From Pseudalkalibacillus salsuginis (GTDB taxonomy: Bacteria > Bacillota > Bacilli > Bacillales > Fictibacillaceae), in NCBI RefSeq assembly GCF_021646685.1, contig NZ_JAKJHW010000001.1, forward strand, positions 62,001 to 126,000: a DNA stretch of 64,000 nt, given 5' to 3'. Below are positions 45,484 through 54,694 of this stretch, one piece after another (position 1 is the first letter of the stretch; each line of letters begins with the position of its first letter). The notes under the pieces were generated by a model. The model saw nothing but the letters and a program-made list of their open reading frames with translations, was not told the DNA's origin and did no database searches. The translations under genes were made by a program, and so were the position numbers.

Positions 45484-46041
45484 TTAGGACTTGATCAAGC
45501 CCATCACTTCAGCACGGGCAGCCTGATCTTTTTCAAATATCCCGCGTACAGCAGATGTGATCGTCTGTGAACCAGGTTTTTTGACGCCGCGCATGGTCAT
45601 GCACATATGTTCCGCTTCAATGACGACCATCACTCCATGTGGTTGAAGTGAATGTAGTAAAGAATCTGCAATCGTTGATGTGATCCGTTCTTGGAGTTGC
45701 GGACGTTTCGTCACTGCCTCTACCGCTCTCGCCAATTTACTGAGACCTGTAACTTTCCCGCCTTTCGGGATATAGGCGACATGTGCTTTACCGAAGAAAG
45801 GTACGAGATGGTGTTCACACATGGAGTAAAATGGGATATCCTTTACCAGGACCAATTCTTCGTGGTCTTCGCCAAAAACCGTTTTGAAATGTTCGGCAGG
45901 ATCCTGTGTCAGTCCTTGGAATACCTCTTCGTACATTCTTGCAACTCGTTTTGGTGTATCGAGAAGTCCCTCACGTTCAGGATCTTCCCCTATTGCTTCA
46001 AGTATCATTTTTACTGCTGTTTCTATTTTCCCGTGATCCAT
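45484..46041 (-). CDS. folE: GTP cyclohydrolase I
   Basis: 185 residues. Forms dihydroneopterin triphosphate from GTP for folate. Zinc and active-site residues in [15 protein letters not shown] (about 68-82) and CMTMRGV (about 145-151). Starts after GAAGGAGAATAGA. Cotranscribed with mtrB. Confidence 0.97.
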   Translation of the reverse strand: MDHGKIETAVKMILEAIGEDPEREGLLDTPKRVARMYEEVFQGLTQDPAEHFKTVFGEDHEELVLVKDIPFYSMCEHHLVPFFGKAHVAYIPKGGKVTGLSKLARAVEAVTKRPQLQERITSTIADSLLHSLQPHGVMVVIEAEHMCMTMRGVKKPGSQTITSAVRGIFEKDQAARAEVMGLIKS

Positions 46042-46106
46042 TTCTATTCTCCTTCATTCAATACATTGTCAAACAGATAATAGCATAATAGCCTCTTAAT
46101 AAGCAA

Positions 46107-46137
46107 AAAGAAGAGCCGATCGTATCGACTCTTCTTT
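46107..46137 (-). terminator. Terminator of hbs
   Basis: AAAGAAGAGTCGAT/ATCGGCTCTTCTTT stem with TTTTTGC tail on the minus strand, 18 bases past the hbs stop. Confidence 0.85.
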
Positions 46138-46154
46138 AACGCCCTATGTACATA

Positions 46155-46427
46155 TTACTTTACAGCGTCTTTAAGGGCTTTACCTGGTTTGAATGCAGGC
46201 ACCTTGCTAGCAGGGATTTCAATTTCTTCTCCTGTTTGTGGGTTACGACCTTTACGAGCAGCACGCTCACGAACTTCGAAGTTACCGAAACCGATGAGTT
46301 GAACTTTGTCCCCATCTTTTAACGATTCTTCAATCGCTCCAAATACAGCATCAACTGTTTTAGAAACGTCTTTCTTAGAAAGTTGGGTTTGCTCAGATAC
46401 TGAATTGATAAGATCTGTCTTGTTCAC
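46155..46427 (-). CDS. hbs: DNA-binding protein HU
   Basis: 90 residues, full length. The signature [20 protein letters not shown] (about 47-66) is the beta-arm that bends DNA. GTG start after GAGGAGGTGAG. Major nucleoid protein. The leader region to 46860 holds part of a dispersed repeat (copy D). Confidence 0.97.
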   Translation of the reverse strand: MNKTDLINSVSEQTQLSKKDVSKTVDAVFGAIEESLKDGDKVQLIGFGNFEVRERAARKGRNPQTGEEIEIPASKVPAFKPGKALKDAVK

Positions 46428-46736
46428 AACGACTCACCTCCTCTCAAATGGTTATGTTTCAAATAATCGAGATTTTTAGTCATTATAACCAATTATTCAA
46501 AGAACTAACAGCGTGAATACGTTGACATGCCTTATATTAAACGAAAATCTTGAGGAATTCAATGTTTTTTCTATATATTTGTATAAATGACTGTAAATTA
46601 TAAACATTTTTACAGATTTCTTGATAAAATAACGTCAAACCGCTCCACAACGCATCCTATCAACGTGTTCTAAAATCATAACATTCTTCTGTTCAAGAGT
46701 TCAAAGATTTTCTACATTTATTCAGTAAAAAGGTAG

Positions 46737-46779
46737 AGTAGAAGTGATCCAAGTGGTTGAGCGGTGGAGCTAGACATCA
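46737..46779 (+). repeat. Dispersed hairpin repeat, copy D (3' fragment)
   Basis: Only the last third: GAAGTGATCCAAGTGGTTGA through AGCTAGACATC. No matching 5' arm precedes it in the flank, so the element has been cut. Confidence 0.85.
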
Positions 46780-46832
46780 CTTCAGTGCTATCATTAGAAA
46801 TAACATTAACCTTCGACAACACCAAAATAAAA

Positions 46833-46855
46833 AAGACTCCTCGTATTGGAGTCTT
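46833..46855 (-). terminator. Terminator of spoIVA
   Basis: AAGACTCC/GGAGTCTT stem with a 7-nt loop and TTTTATTTT tail on the minus strand, just after the stop codon of spoIVA. Confidence 0.9.
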
Positions 46856-46860
46856 CAGGA

Positions 46861-48339
46861 TTAAAGGATGATCGCGATCAGTCCGCCGGATCCTTCATTG
46901 ATGATTCTCTCTAATGTTTCTTTTAGTTTATACCGCGCATTTTCAGGCATTAACGAGATTTTAGCCTGAATTCCTTCTCTAACGATCGAGTTGAGCGATC
47001 GACCGAATATATCGGAATTCCAGATCGATAATGGATCATCTTCAAAATCTTGCATTAAGTAACGGACAAGTTCTTCACTTTGTTTTTCTGTTCCGATGAT
47101 CGGCGCAAATTCAGATTCTACATCTACTTTGATCATGTGGATCGATGGTGCCACAGCTTTTAATCTGACACCGAACCTCGAACCCTGGCGGATGATTTCT
47201 GGTTCATCCAAACTCATATCAGAAAGGGCTGGGGCAGCAATCCCATAACCTGTTTGTTTTACCATCCGAAGTGCGTCGGATATCTGATCATACTCAGATT
47301 TCGCATGAGCGAATTCTTGCATCAGCTGCAAAAGGTGATCCTTGCCTCTGATTTCAACTCCGACAACATCTTTTAATATTTGGTCATACAAGTCGTCTGG
47401 AGCATATAGATCGATTTCGGCAATCCCCTGACCCATCTCGATGCCGGCAAGTCTTGCTTCATCGATGAATTCGAAATCGGTGAAGTTTCCTACGACACGG
47501 TCAACATCACGCAATCGCTTGATATCTTTAACGGTTTCACGGACAGACTCTTCATAGCTGTGCCTCAACCAGTGTTCATTGTTCAATACCATTACCCAGC
47601 TTGGCAGGTTGACATTGACCTCAAGGACCGGAAATTCATATAATACTTCTCTCAACACATTGTTGATATCATGCTCTGTCATACTTTCCACACTTAATGA
47701 CAGTACTGGGATATCATGATCTTCTGCTAGTTGTCTTCTTAGCTTCTCCGTCTCCGGGTGATGTGGATGTACTGAATTGATTACCATGATGAATGGTTTC
47801 CCTACTTCTTTAAGCTCGTCGACGATTCTTTGCTCGGATTCAACATAATCATAACGGGGTATTTCGCCTATTGAGCCATCTGTCGTTACAACCACACCCA
47901 GTGTAGAGTGTTCCTGTATTACTTTCCTCGTTCCGATCTCAGCTGCTTCGTGGAACGGAATCGGCTCTTCATACCATGGTGTATGGATCATTCGAGGACC
48001 ATTTTCATCCTCATACCCTTTTGCGCTGGGCACTGCATAGCCGACACTATCAACTAAACGTATGTTCACTTCCAAGCCCTCATCCACTTCAATCTTTACT
48101 GAATTGTTCGGGACGAATTTAGGCTCTGTCGTCATGATGGTTTTGCCCGCAGCGCTTTGTGGCAGCTCATCTTGGGCACGTGCCTTATCTGCTTCACTTT
48201 CAATGTTAGGCAGGACGACAAGTTCCATGAACTTCTTGATGAAAGTCGATTTACCGGTTCGAACAGCCCCCACTACACCCAAATAAATATCGCCGCCAGT
48301 CCGTTCTGCGATATCTTTAAAGATATCTACTTTTTCCAT
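46861..48339 (-). CDS. spoIVA: Stage IV sporulation protein A, spore coat ATPase
   Basis: 492 residues, full length. Walker A GVVGAVRTGKSTFIKKFM (about 21-38), then DSVGY and a middle/ C-terminal domain. Polymerises with ATP on the outer forespore membrane to form the coat basement layer. A candidate sigma-E promoter lies 60 bases upstream. Confidence 0.97.
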   Translation of the reverse strand: MEKVDIFKDIAERTGGDIYLGVVGAVRTGKSTFIKKFMELVVLPNIESEADKARAQDELPQSAAGKTIMTTEPKFVPNNSVKIEVDEGLEVNIRLVDSVGYAVPSAKGYEDENGPRMIHTPWYEEPIPFHEAAEIGTRKVIQEHSTLGVVVTTDGSIGEIPRYDYVESEQRIVDELKEVGKPFIMVINSVHPHHPETEKLRRQLAEDHDIPVLSLSVESMTEHDINNVLREVLYEFPVLEVNVNLPSWVMVLNNEHWLRHSYEESVRETVKDIKRLRDVDRVVGNFTDFEFIDEARLAGIEMGQGIAEIDLYAPDDLYDQILKDVVGVEIRGKDHLLQLMQEFAHAKSEYDQISDALRMVKQTGYGIAAPALSDMSLDEPEIIRQGSRFGVRLKAVAPSIHMIKVDVESEFAPIIGTEKQSEELVRYLMQDFEDDPLSIWNSDIFGRSLNSIVREGIQAKISLMPENARYKLKETLERIINEGSGGLIAIIL

Positions 48340-48390
48340 TAGTTCCCCTCCCCATTCCAGAGTAGTGTTTGGGTAGTTATAGACAATATA

Positions 48391-48418
48391 TGTCTATGAT
48401 GTTGTCCACTGAATATGA
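48391..48418 (-). promoter_or_regulatory. Candidate sigma-E promoter of spoIVA
   Basis: -35 TCATATT (48412-48418) and -10 CATAGACA (48391-48398) at 13 bases on the minus strand. The -35 fits the sigma-E consensus; the -10 departs from CATACAnT at two places. Confidence 0.5.
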
Positions 48419-48551
48419 CTGATTCTGCATTAATTTCAAAAATATCATTGTAAAAGATCAATATTTATCTCTTACAAATTGTACGATTTAAAGATTTTCT
48501 TTATTACTGGTGTAAATGGTACTCCCTGTTGAATCGCTTTCTTTTGACACC

Positions 48552-48667
48552 AAGAAAAGCGTAAATGCCCTGGTCAGCTATGAAGGTCACTGGAAGACCG
48601 ACAAGGAGGCTGTCGCCGCCATAGGAGGACTGAAGTGATCCAGGTGGTTGGGCGTTGGAGCTAGAAA
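48552..48667 (+). repeat. Dispersed hairpin repeat, copy E (short form)
   Basis: Short form. AATGCCC/GGGCGTT and AGCTAT/GTGGTT can pair with wobbles only, and GGTCACT/AGTGATC is kept. AGACC/GGACT has one mismatch. The end is altered to AGCTAGAAAATC. Confidence 0.9.
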
Positions 48668-48705
48668 ATCAATCGAAACAAAATCTTTATACTTTCTTAT
48701 CTTTC

Positions 48706-48751
48706 AAAAAAAAATCCCTCCTTTTCTACACTTTATTGGTAGAAAGGAGGG
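48706..48751 (-). terminator. Terminator of yphF
   Basis: TCCCTCCTTTCTAC/GTAGAAAAGGAGGGA stem on the minus strand followed by nine T, a few bases past the stop at 48759. Confidence 0.9.
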
Positions 48752-48758
48752 AACATAC

Positions 48759-49472
48759 CTATTTTAGTAAAAAAACAGGTTCACCATCTTCGACTGTATA
48801 TGGTACAGAAAACGCTGGGACAAAAGGAGAGTCCTCAACAAGTATATCTCTGATGTCGTCTCCGTTTTTATAGTTGTGCTCCTTTTCTTCAAGAGCCTGA
48901 TAAAGATCCATCGAGTAATCGATATATACATTATTTTTGTTATCGACAATCAATGGAAGATGATTGCCTGTGAATGGACTTTTTACATTAGGTTGTTTTT
49001 CATAACCTAACTCTTCATGCTTCAAAGTATACCTTTCGTTTGCCAGAACTTTATCATATGGTGGATACTTATGTTTTTGGATATAGAGTCTCAATTTCGT
49101 CTTAAAATCTTTCACCTGTTCTACAGTTTCTAAATCGACAAGCTTGACTTTCGGATCTTTTTCCACATCCCAAAGGACATATTGATAGACTCCACCATTT
49201 TCATATGAATTGCCTGGTGGCTCTGACAAATAACGAGGTACTAGTTTTCCGAAGTTGATAGGATATTTAACATATATGGGTGTATTCTGATCTCGGTTCT
49301 CTATCGGGAGGACCCCTGTTGCTTTCCGGTATTCAATAACCGCATTCTGGACGTTTTCCAGTTGATCTTCATATGGTACACGATTTTGTCCCAAACGCTC
49401 TTCAGGATAAAGACATCCAGTAAGAAGTGTGATCAGTATGCCTACCATCATCAAACGGACTAAAAGCTTCAT
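48759..49472 (-). CDS. yphF: YphF-like lipoprotein
   Basis: 237 residues. Lipobox LLTGC at residue 20 implies lipid anchoring outside the membrane. The mature part has two similar halves with PYEDQLENVQNAVIEYRKAT and PPYDKVLANERYTLKHEELG. Unknown function; matches YphF in place and size, between yphE and spoIVA. Confidence 0.85.
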   Translation of the reverse strand: MKLLVRLMMVGILITLLTGCLYPEERLGQNRVPYEDQLENVQNAVIEYRKATGVLPIENRDQNTPIYVKYPINFGKLVPRYLSEPPGNSYENGGVYQYVLWDVEKDPKVKLVDLETVEQVKDFKTKLRLYIQKHKYPPYDKVLANERYTLKHEELGYEKQPNVKSPFTGNHLPLIVDNKNNVYIDYSMDLYQALEEKEHNYKNGDDIRDILVEDSPFVPAFSVPYTVEDGEPVFLLK

Positions 49473-49527
49473 TGTATCACCTATTTTTCACTATGCTGTG
49501 TATGTATGCCATTGTTCAACATCATTC

Positions 49528-49728
49528 TTATACTGGTACCGGACCACTGAAAACGACAAACAGGATGAGGATGCCGGCAGTAATCATGCAAACATACGCG
49601 AATAACGTGACGATCAATTTGAATATCCCGTTCAATTTCATACGACTGAACGTAATCGAAATCACAGCGAAGAACATCAACCCGATCGCTCCGAGTGCTA
49701 TCCACATCTTCAATAAACCTTCAGACAT
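49528..49728 (-). CDS. yphE: YphE, small membrane protein (DUF2768)
   Basis: 66 residues with two membrane segments (about 8-27 and 37-62). Matches YphE of B. subtilis (66 residues) in place and size. AGGAGGTATTCAG precedes ATG. Unknown function. Confidence 0.85.
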   Translation of the reverse strand: MSEGLLKMWIALGAIGLMFFAVISITFSRMKLNGIFKLIVTLFAYVCMITAGILILFVVFSGPVPV

Positions 49729-49862
49729 CTGAATACCTCCTTGATACCGCTATAATTATAGCACATTCTCTTTCTTGTCCATATATATAAGTGATAAACA
49801 ACCGACGCTGTTCGCAGCATTATACATGAACTGACGTCACTCCTGTAATATTGCGAGCCAAG

Positions 49863-49895
49863 TAAGACTCCGTAGTGAGGAACTAGCGGGTCTTA
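49863..49895. other. Stem-loop in the yphE-spoVIF intergenic region
   Basis: TAAGACTC/GGGTCTTA (49863-49870, 49888-49895) encloses TAGT/ACTA. No gene is adjacent on a matching strand, and no T-run follows. It lies in a 550-base intergenic region that otherwise holds the 21-bp array and a terminator. Confidence 0.6.
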
Positions 49896-49944
49896 AGGAC
49901 GCCCCGAGCAAAAGCAAAAAAAGGTTAATGGACATCCGGTCAAC

Positions 49945-50040
49945 CTATTCACTTTCTTTGTTAATCTGTCCATCTCTCAGGATAATCTGTTCACTTCTCC
50001 AACTAATCTATTCACTTCAATGATTAATCTGTTCATTCCT
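49945..50040. repeat. Five-unit direct repeat, 20-22 bp period
   Basis: CTATTC or CTGTTC-type starts occur at 49945, 49966, 49986, 50008 and 50029 with CTGTTCACTTC and a TTAAT spacer. The period is 21, 20, 22 and 21 bases. It resembles the array at 2843 in unit number and spacing but not clearly in sequence. Confidence 0.7.
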
Positions 50041-50154
50041 TGATGTAGTACTTTTAAACTCATTTCTAACCGCAGCGATTGGACTTATGGAAAAATCGTC
50101 CCCGGAAAGAAATGAATTTCGAAAAAATGAAGAATACTGCAGCAAAATATAAAA

Positions 50155-50183
50155 GCTGAAGAAAAGGCGCCCCTTTCTTCAGC
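50155..50183 (-). terminator. Terminator downstream of the SpoVIF-like gene
   Basis: GCTGAAGAAAG/CTTTTCTTCAGC stem on the minus strand followed by TTTTATATTTTG, about 100 bases past the stop codon. Confidence 0.8.
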
Positions 50184-50285
50184 ATGACTAAATAACTATT
50201 CCCACTGCAGCTCAAACTGGCCATTCCATGCTAGTTTATGCAAGATTTATGGATACTGTTTCGCTCAATCGCCTAATTTTTACAT

Positions 50286-50540
50286 TTATCTTTTAGTGAA
50301 CATTTTCGCGATCGAGGTCATGTCCAGAGGGATATTATTATTAATGATCGCTTTCACAATTTGATCTTCTTTTTCTTTTGAAACAGGGACACCAGCCATA
50401 CGAGATACCTGTGAAATCAATTGCCTGATTGTTTTCTCATCATGTAAATTAGCACCTTGCACTGAATCTGCTAATTTGAAAATATCTTCTTTTTTCACAC
50501 CTGTTTTTTTCTCAATGTCATCCATGAAATTTCTGTCCAT
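50286..50540 (-). CDS. spoVIF: SpoVIF-like sporulation protein
   Basis: 84 residues from ATG at 50540 after GAGGAGGACT. IEKKTGVKKEDIFKLADSVQ near the start and AGVPVSKEKEDQIVKAIIN are in keeping with the SpoVIF (YjcC) family, needed for coat assembly and spore resistance in B. subtilis. In many bacilli it lies next to gpsA, as here. Monocistronic by position. Confidence 0.75.
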   Translation of the reverse strand: MDRNFMDDIEKKTGVKKEDIFKLADSVQGANLHDEKTIRQLISQVSRMAGVPVSKEKEDQIVKAIINNNIPLDMTSIAKMFTKR

Positions 50541-50612
50541 CGAAGTCCTCCTCACACGTAACATTCACAATATCCTATGCGAGATGGAAAACTTCGTGAG
50601 CTTTATTCTGGA

Positions 50613-51662
50613 TTAATTTTCGTATAAGGTATATCGTTCAGTAACGAGAGAACTTAAATCTTCTGATTCATGGGTACGGCTACGTCTCATCAACGAATCA
50701 ACCGCTTCTTTCGGAGTCTTGGAATCAAAAAGGACTTGATACAATTCATTTGTAATCGGCATTTCAATGCCTTCCTTTTGGGCAAGTTGATAAGCCGCTT
50801 TCGTTGTCCTGACCCCTTCAACGACCATGCCCATGTTTTCAAGGACCTCTTCAAGGGAATTGCCCTTTCCAAGCAGATTTCCTGCACGCCAGTTACGACT
50901 GTGTACACTGGTACATGTTACGACAAGGTCCCCGATACCGGTAAGACCCGCAAACGTCAACGGTTTAGCCCCCAGGCAGGTCCCAAGTCTTGCAATTTCC
51001 GCTAAACCTCGAGTCAATAACGCCGCTTTAGCATTATCTCCATAGCCAAGCCCGTCAGAAAGGCCTGCACCAAGGGCAATGATGTTTTTCAATGAACCTC
51101 CGAGTTCTACACCAACAATATCAGGATTCGTATAAACACGGAAATTCGGGTTAATAAACAAGTCTTGAATCTCTTCAGCAACCTTTTTGTTTTTTGAAGA
51201 AACAGTGACAGTCGTAGGTTGTCTTAAGCTCACTTCTTCAGCATGACTTGGTCCAGAAAGTACAACTACTGCTTTACGCAGCGCTTCTGGAATTTCGTCT
51301 TCAATGATTTCTGACACTCTGAATAATGTATCAGGTTCAATACCTTTGCTTGCATGTACGAGTGTAACTGGCACATTGATAATCCCTTTCAACTGTCCCA
51401 GTACTTCCCGAATCACTTTTGTAGGCGTAACAAGGAGTATCGTATCTGTATCCTCGACTGCTTCTCTCAAGTCATTTGTTGCCACCAGGTTTTCAGGGAG
51501 TTCTATGTTAGGCAGGTATTTGTTGTTCGTATGTTTTATATTGATTTCTTCCACCTGATCAGATCTTCGTGCCCAAATACGAACATCATGTTCATTATCA
51601 GCTAGTACTAATGCCAGGGCAGTCCCCCAGCTCCCCGCTCCAATAACAGCAACTTTTTTCAT
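50613..51662 (-). CDS. gpsA: Glycerol-3-phosphate dehydrogenase [NAD(P)+]
   Basis: 349 residues from ATG at 51662. Rossmann motif [16 protein letters not shown] (about 5-20), catalytic Lys in [15 protein letters not shown]. Makes sn-glycerol-3-phosphate for phospholipids. The start overlaps the plsY stop (TGATG), so the two steps of the pathway are coupled. Confidence 0.97.
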   Translation of the reverse strand: MKKVAVIGAGSWGTALALVLADNEHDVRIWARRSDQVEEINIKHTNNKYLPNIELPENLVATNDLREAVEDTDTILLVTPTKVIREVLGQLKGIINVPVTLVHASKGIEPDTLFRVSEIIEDEIPEALRKAVVVLSGPSHAEEVSLRQPTTVTVSSKNKKVAEEIQDLFINPNFRVYTNPDIVGVELGGSLKNIIALGAGLSDGLGYGDNAKAALLTRGLAEIARLGTCLGAKPLTFAGLTGIGDLVVTCTSVHSRNWRAGNLLGKGNSLEEVLENMGMVVEGVRTTKAAYQLAQKEGIEMPITNELYQVLFDSKTPKEAVDSLMRRSRTHESEDLSSLVTERYTLYEN

Positions 51663-52276
51663 CAACTGGTCACTTCCTTCTTTTGTCCAAGTTTACTTTC
51701 GGTTCCTTTTATCAAACGTTGGATATTTTGTCTATGGCGCCATAAAGATAGGAATCCGATCATGGTAGCCAATATAATATAGTTCGTATTGTAGGTACCA
51801 AATATCATGGTAAGGACCGGAGTTAAAAACATGAAAATAAGTGAGCCTAAGGAAACATATCTTGTAATAGCGATGATAAGGATAGCAACAATACCAGAAA
51901 TAAGGGTTGGAATGAAAACGAGTATAGCAAAAACACCGATGGTTGTCGCAACGCCCTTACCACCGCGGAAACCATAATAGATCGGCCAGTTATGTCCAAT
52001 GATGGCAAAGAATCCAGCGATAAAAGCGATCCATCCCTCAACCCCAACCAAATAACTTAATAATACGGCCACGATCCCTTTTGAAGCATCAAGCAAGAGA
52101 ACCGTGATGGCAGGTCCCCATCCAAGTAACCTTAAAGTGTTGGTCGCCCCTGCATTCCCGCTTCCTTGCGTACGGATGTCTATCTGTTTTATTTTTTTTG
52201 CAATCAGATAACTGAAGCTTATTGATCCGATCAAATAACCAATGAGACTGACCACGATTATGCTAACGAGTTCCAT
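51662..52276 (-). CDS. plsY: Glycerol-3-phosphate acyltransferase PlsY
   Basis: 204 residues, five membrane spans. Conserved motifs [26 protein letters not shown] and [14 protein letters not shown] are the three active-site loops. Uses acyl-phosphate to acylate glycerol-3-phosphate. Cotranscribed with gpsA; plsC at 55993 does the next step. Confidence 0.97.
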   Translation of the reverse strand: MELVSIIVVSLIGYLIGSISFSYLIAKKIKQIDIRTQGSGNAGATNTLRLLGWGPAITVLLLDASKGIVAVLLSYLVGVEGWIAFIAGFFAIIGHNWPIYYGFRGGKGVATTIGVFAILVFIPTLISGIVAILIIAITRYVSLGSLIFMFLTPVLTMIFGTYNTNYIILATMIGFLSLWRHRQNIQRLIKGTESKLGQKKEVTS

Positions 52277-52285
52277 AGGTTCCTC

Positions 52286-53599
52286 CTATTCATTTTTTCG
52301 ACGTGCTATGATACGAATTGGAGTTCCTTTAAATCCAAATGCTTCACGGATACGATTATCAATGAATCTTTTGTAAGAGAAATGAAGCAGCTCTGGATCG
52401 TTGACAAATAAAACAAATGTCGGCGGTCTTGTCGCTACCTGAGTAACGTAGTTGATTTTCAGGCGTCTTCCTTTATCTGTAGGAGTAGGGTTCATCATGA
52501 CCGCATCCATGACTACATCGTTCAGTACGTTCGTCCTGACACGCATCGCATGGTTCTCCGCAACAGTATCGATCATCGGCAAAAGTGTGTGCAGGCGTTG
52601 CTTCGTCTGTGCTGACACAAATAAGATTGGTGCATAATCGAGAAACAAGAAATGGTCCCTGATTTTTTGTTCGAAATCCCTCAGTGTTTTATCATCTTTT
52701 TCAATCGCATCCCACTTGTTCACTACAATAACGACGGCACGCCCTGCTTCATGAGCGTATCCAGCGATTTTCTTGTCTTGTTCGATGATCCCCTCTTCAG
52801 CATTTAATACGACTAGGACCACATCCGAACGATCAATCGCTTTCAGTGCTCTTAATACACTATACTTTTCGGTAGACTCATACACTTTCCCTTTTTTACG
52901 CATACCAGCTGTATCGATAATCACATATTCCTGGCCATCTCTTGTGAATGATGCATCAATGGCATCCCTTGTCGTCCCAGCAATGTCACTGACGATTGCA
53001 CGTTCCTTTCCGACAATCGCATTCACCAGTGAAGATTTCCCGACATTCGGCCGTCCGATGAGTGAAAACTTGATTGTAGATTCATCATAATCATCTACAT
53101 CTTCCTTCGGAAAATGCTTGATGACTTCATCGAGCATGTCACCAAGCCCGAGACCATGTGCCCCAGAAATAGCGACTGGTTCACCGAAACCAAGTCCATA
53201 GAATTCATATACCTCGCTCATCCGTTCAGGGTTATCGATTTTGTTTACTGCTAACACGACAGGTTTTTTTGAGCGGAACAAGATTTGAGCGACTTCCTCA
53301 TCAGCAGCAGTAATCCCTTCGCGTCCGTTGACCATGAAAATGATGACATCAGCTTCGTCTATAGCGATTTCAGCTTGTTGCCGCATTTGTTTCAAAAGGG
53401 GTTCATCACCAAGGTCTATTCCCCCGGTATCGATCACATTGAATTCTGTATTCAACCACTCCGCTGAGCTGTAAATCCGATCTCGTGTCACACCAGGTTT
53501 ATCTTCTACAATTGCTAAACGATCTCCGATAATGCGGTTGAATATCGTAGACTTCCCGACGTTCGGCCTTCCTACGACTGCTACGACCGGTTTTCGCAT
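52286..53599 (-). CDS. der: Ribosome-associated GTPase Der
   Basis: 437 residues from ATG at 53599, matching the B. subtilis length. Two GTPase domains in tandem, each with a P-loop (GRPNVGKST and GRPNVGKSS), G3 DTGG and DTAG, and a C-terminal KH-like domain. Needed for 50S subunit assembly. Precedes plsY-gpsA. Confidence 0.97.
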   Translation of the reverse strand: MRKPVVAVVGRPNVGKSTIFNRIIGDRLAIVEDKPGVTRDRIYSSAEWLNTEFNVIDTGGIDLGDEPLLKQMRQQAEIAIDEADVIIFMVNGREGITAADEEVAQILFRSKKPVVLAVNKIDNPERMSEVYEFYGLGFGEPVAISGAHGLGLGDMLDEVIKHFPKEDVDDYDESTIKFSLIGRPNVGKSSLVNAIVGKERAIVSDIAGTTRDAIDASFTRDGQEYVIIDTAGMRKKGKVYESTEKYSVLRALKAIDRSDVVLVVLNAEEGIIEQDKKIAGYAHEAGRAVVIVVNKWDAIEKDDKTLRDFEQKIRDHFLFLDYAPILFVSAQTKQRLHTLLPMIDTVAENHAMRVRTNVLNDVVMDAVMMNPTPTDKGRRLKINYVTQVATRPPTFVLFVNDPELLHFSYKRFIDNRIREAFGFKGTPIRIIARRKNE

Positions 53600-53788
53600 A
53601 AAATCACTTCCTTTTCTATAGTGCAACAAACTGCACGTATATTCCGGTTTTGTATGTATTTAAGCTATTTGATGTATTGCCCCTTTTTTATGGAAAGGGT
53701 TGGCATTCGACAAAATCAGAACTCATTTATTTTAGCAAAAAACAGTTCCTGTCACAAGATTAGAAAATTCATGTAAAGAGCCTGGTCC

Positions 53789-54397
53789 TTATTGAGCATT
53801 TTGTTTCACATGTTTGACAGGTCTGTCGATCCTTAATCTGATTCTGCATGCAAAATCCTCATAAATTGTCCACAGGAAGACAATCAGACACGACAAACTT
53901 AATATATCAAGAAAGATAAAAGATCCGATGATATAGGCAGGGGCAAGGTCATTAAATAATAAAACATAGGCTACTTCACCATGGGCATAGCCTGTAATGA
54001 GTACGGACAACCTGCTTCGGAGACCTTTAGTCATGAATATTACGACCAGAGAAAGAGGAACCGCGATGAAAAAATTCAAATCTACAAAAATCCAAACTGG
54101 ATCATAAACGACGATGAAGTGCATTCCTACATAACACAAAGAAATAAGGATACTTACAAAAATGGAATACCCAAGATCTGTTAAGTTGTTCATCCCCAGG
54201 TATGCATAACTGATAAAGATCATGATAAATAGTGTGGAGTTTACAAGTTGACCATCGATGTTCAAAGTAATACCCGAGCAATAGATCAATGCTAGAAGTA
54301 ATGCTGATAAGAAAAACCTTTGTTGTGTTTTAGAAATCAGAAAAGTGGTTATCGTCCAACCCATCCATGTAAACCAGTAAAATAATATTCCTTCCAT
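53789..54397 (-). CDS. yphA: YphA-like membrane protein
   Basis: 202 residues with six or more membrane segments; polar tail at the C-terminus (HVKQNAQ). Size and position match YphA. No family with known function is evident. Leader to 54694 holds copy F of the dispersed repeat. Confidence 0.75.
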   Translation of the reverse strand: MEGILFYWFTWMGWTITTFLISKTQQRFFLSALLLALIYCSGITLNIDGQLVNSTLFIMIFISYAYLGMNNLTDLGYSIFVSILISLCYVGMHFIVVYDPVWIFVDLNFFIAVPLSLVVIFMTKGLRSRLSVLITGYAHGEVAYVLLFNDLAPAYIIGSFIFLDILSLSCLIVFLWTIYEDFACRIRLRIDRPVKHVKQNAQ

Positions 54398-54537
54398 ACA
54401 AAGCTCCCAACCTTACTTACAGTCTTTATTCAAAGTATGGAAAAAAGAGCTCTTTTCTAACCCTCCGAAAGTGGAGGACTGAATGGAATAATGCATTCTT
54501 AAAATACTGTCTTTAATCATTAAGTGATAATCACGAC

Positions 54538-54582
54538 AGTGACCTTCGTGACTAACCGGGTCGTTTCCGCTTTTCTCTAGCT
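54538..54582 (-). repeat. Dispersed hairpin repeat, copy F (5' fragment, inverted)
   Basis: On the minus strand it reads AAAAGCGGAAACGACCCGGT followed by TAGTCACGAAGGTCAC, the first third of the element. The rest is missing. Orientation is opposite to the other copies. Confidence 0.75.
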
Positions 54583-54634
54583 CGCGGAAAGAGAGTGTAT
54601 CTGGAAAAATATTAAAATGAAGAATTTCAAAGAC

Positions 54635-54683
54635 AAAATAAAGGGCTGATCCGGCGCTTCTGCTCGAAGGGTCGGATCAGCCC
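54635..54683 (-). terminator. Terminator of the S1-domain protein gene
   Basis: GGGCTGATCCG/CGGATCAGCCC stem (54643-54683) on the minus strand with TTTATTTTG tail. Confidence 0.9.
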
Positions 54684-54694
54684 ATTCTATATTT

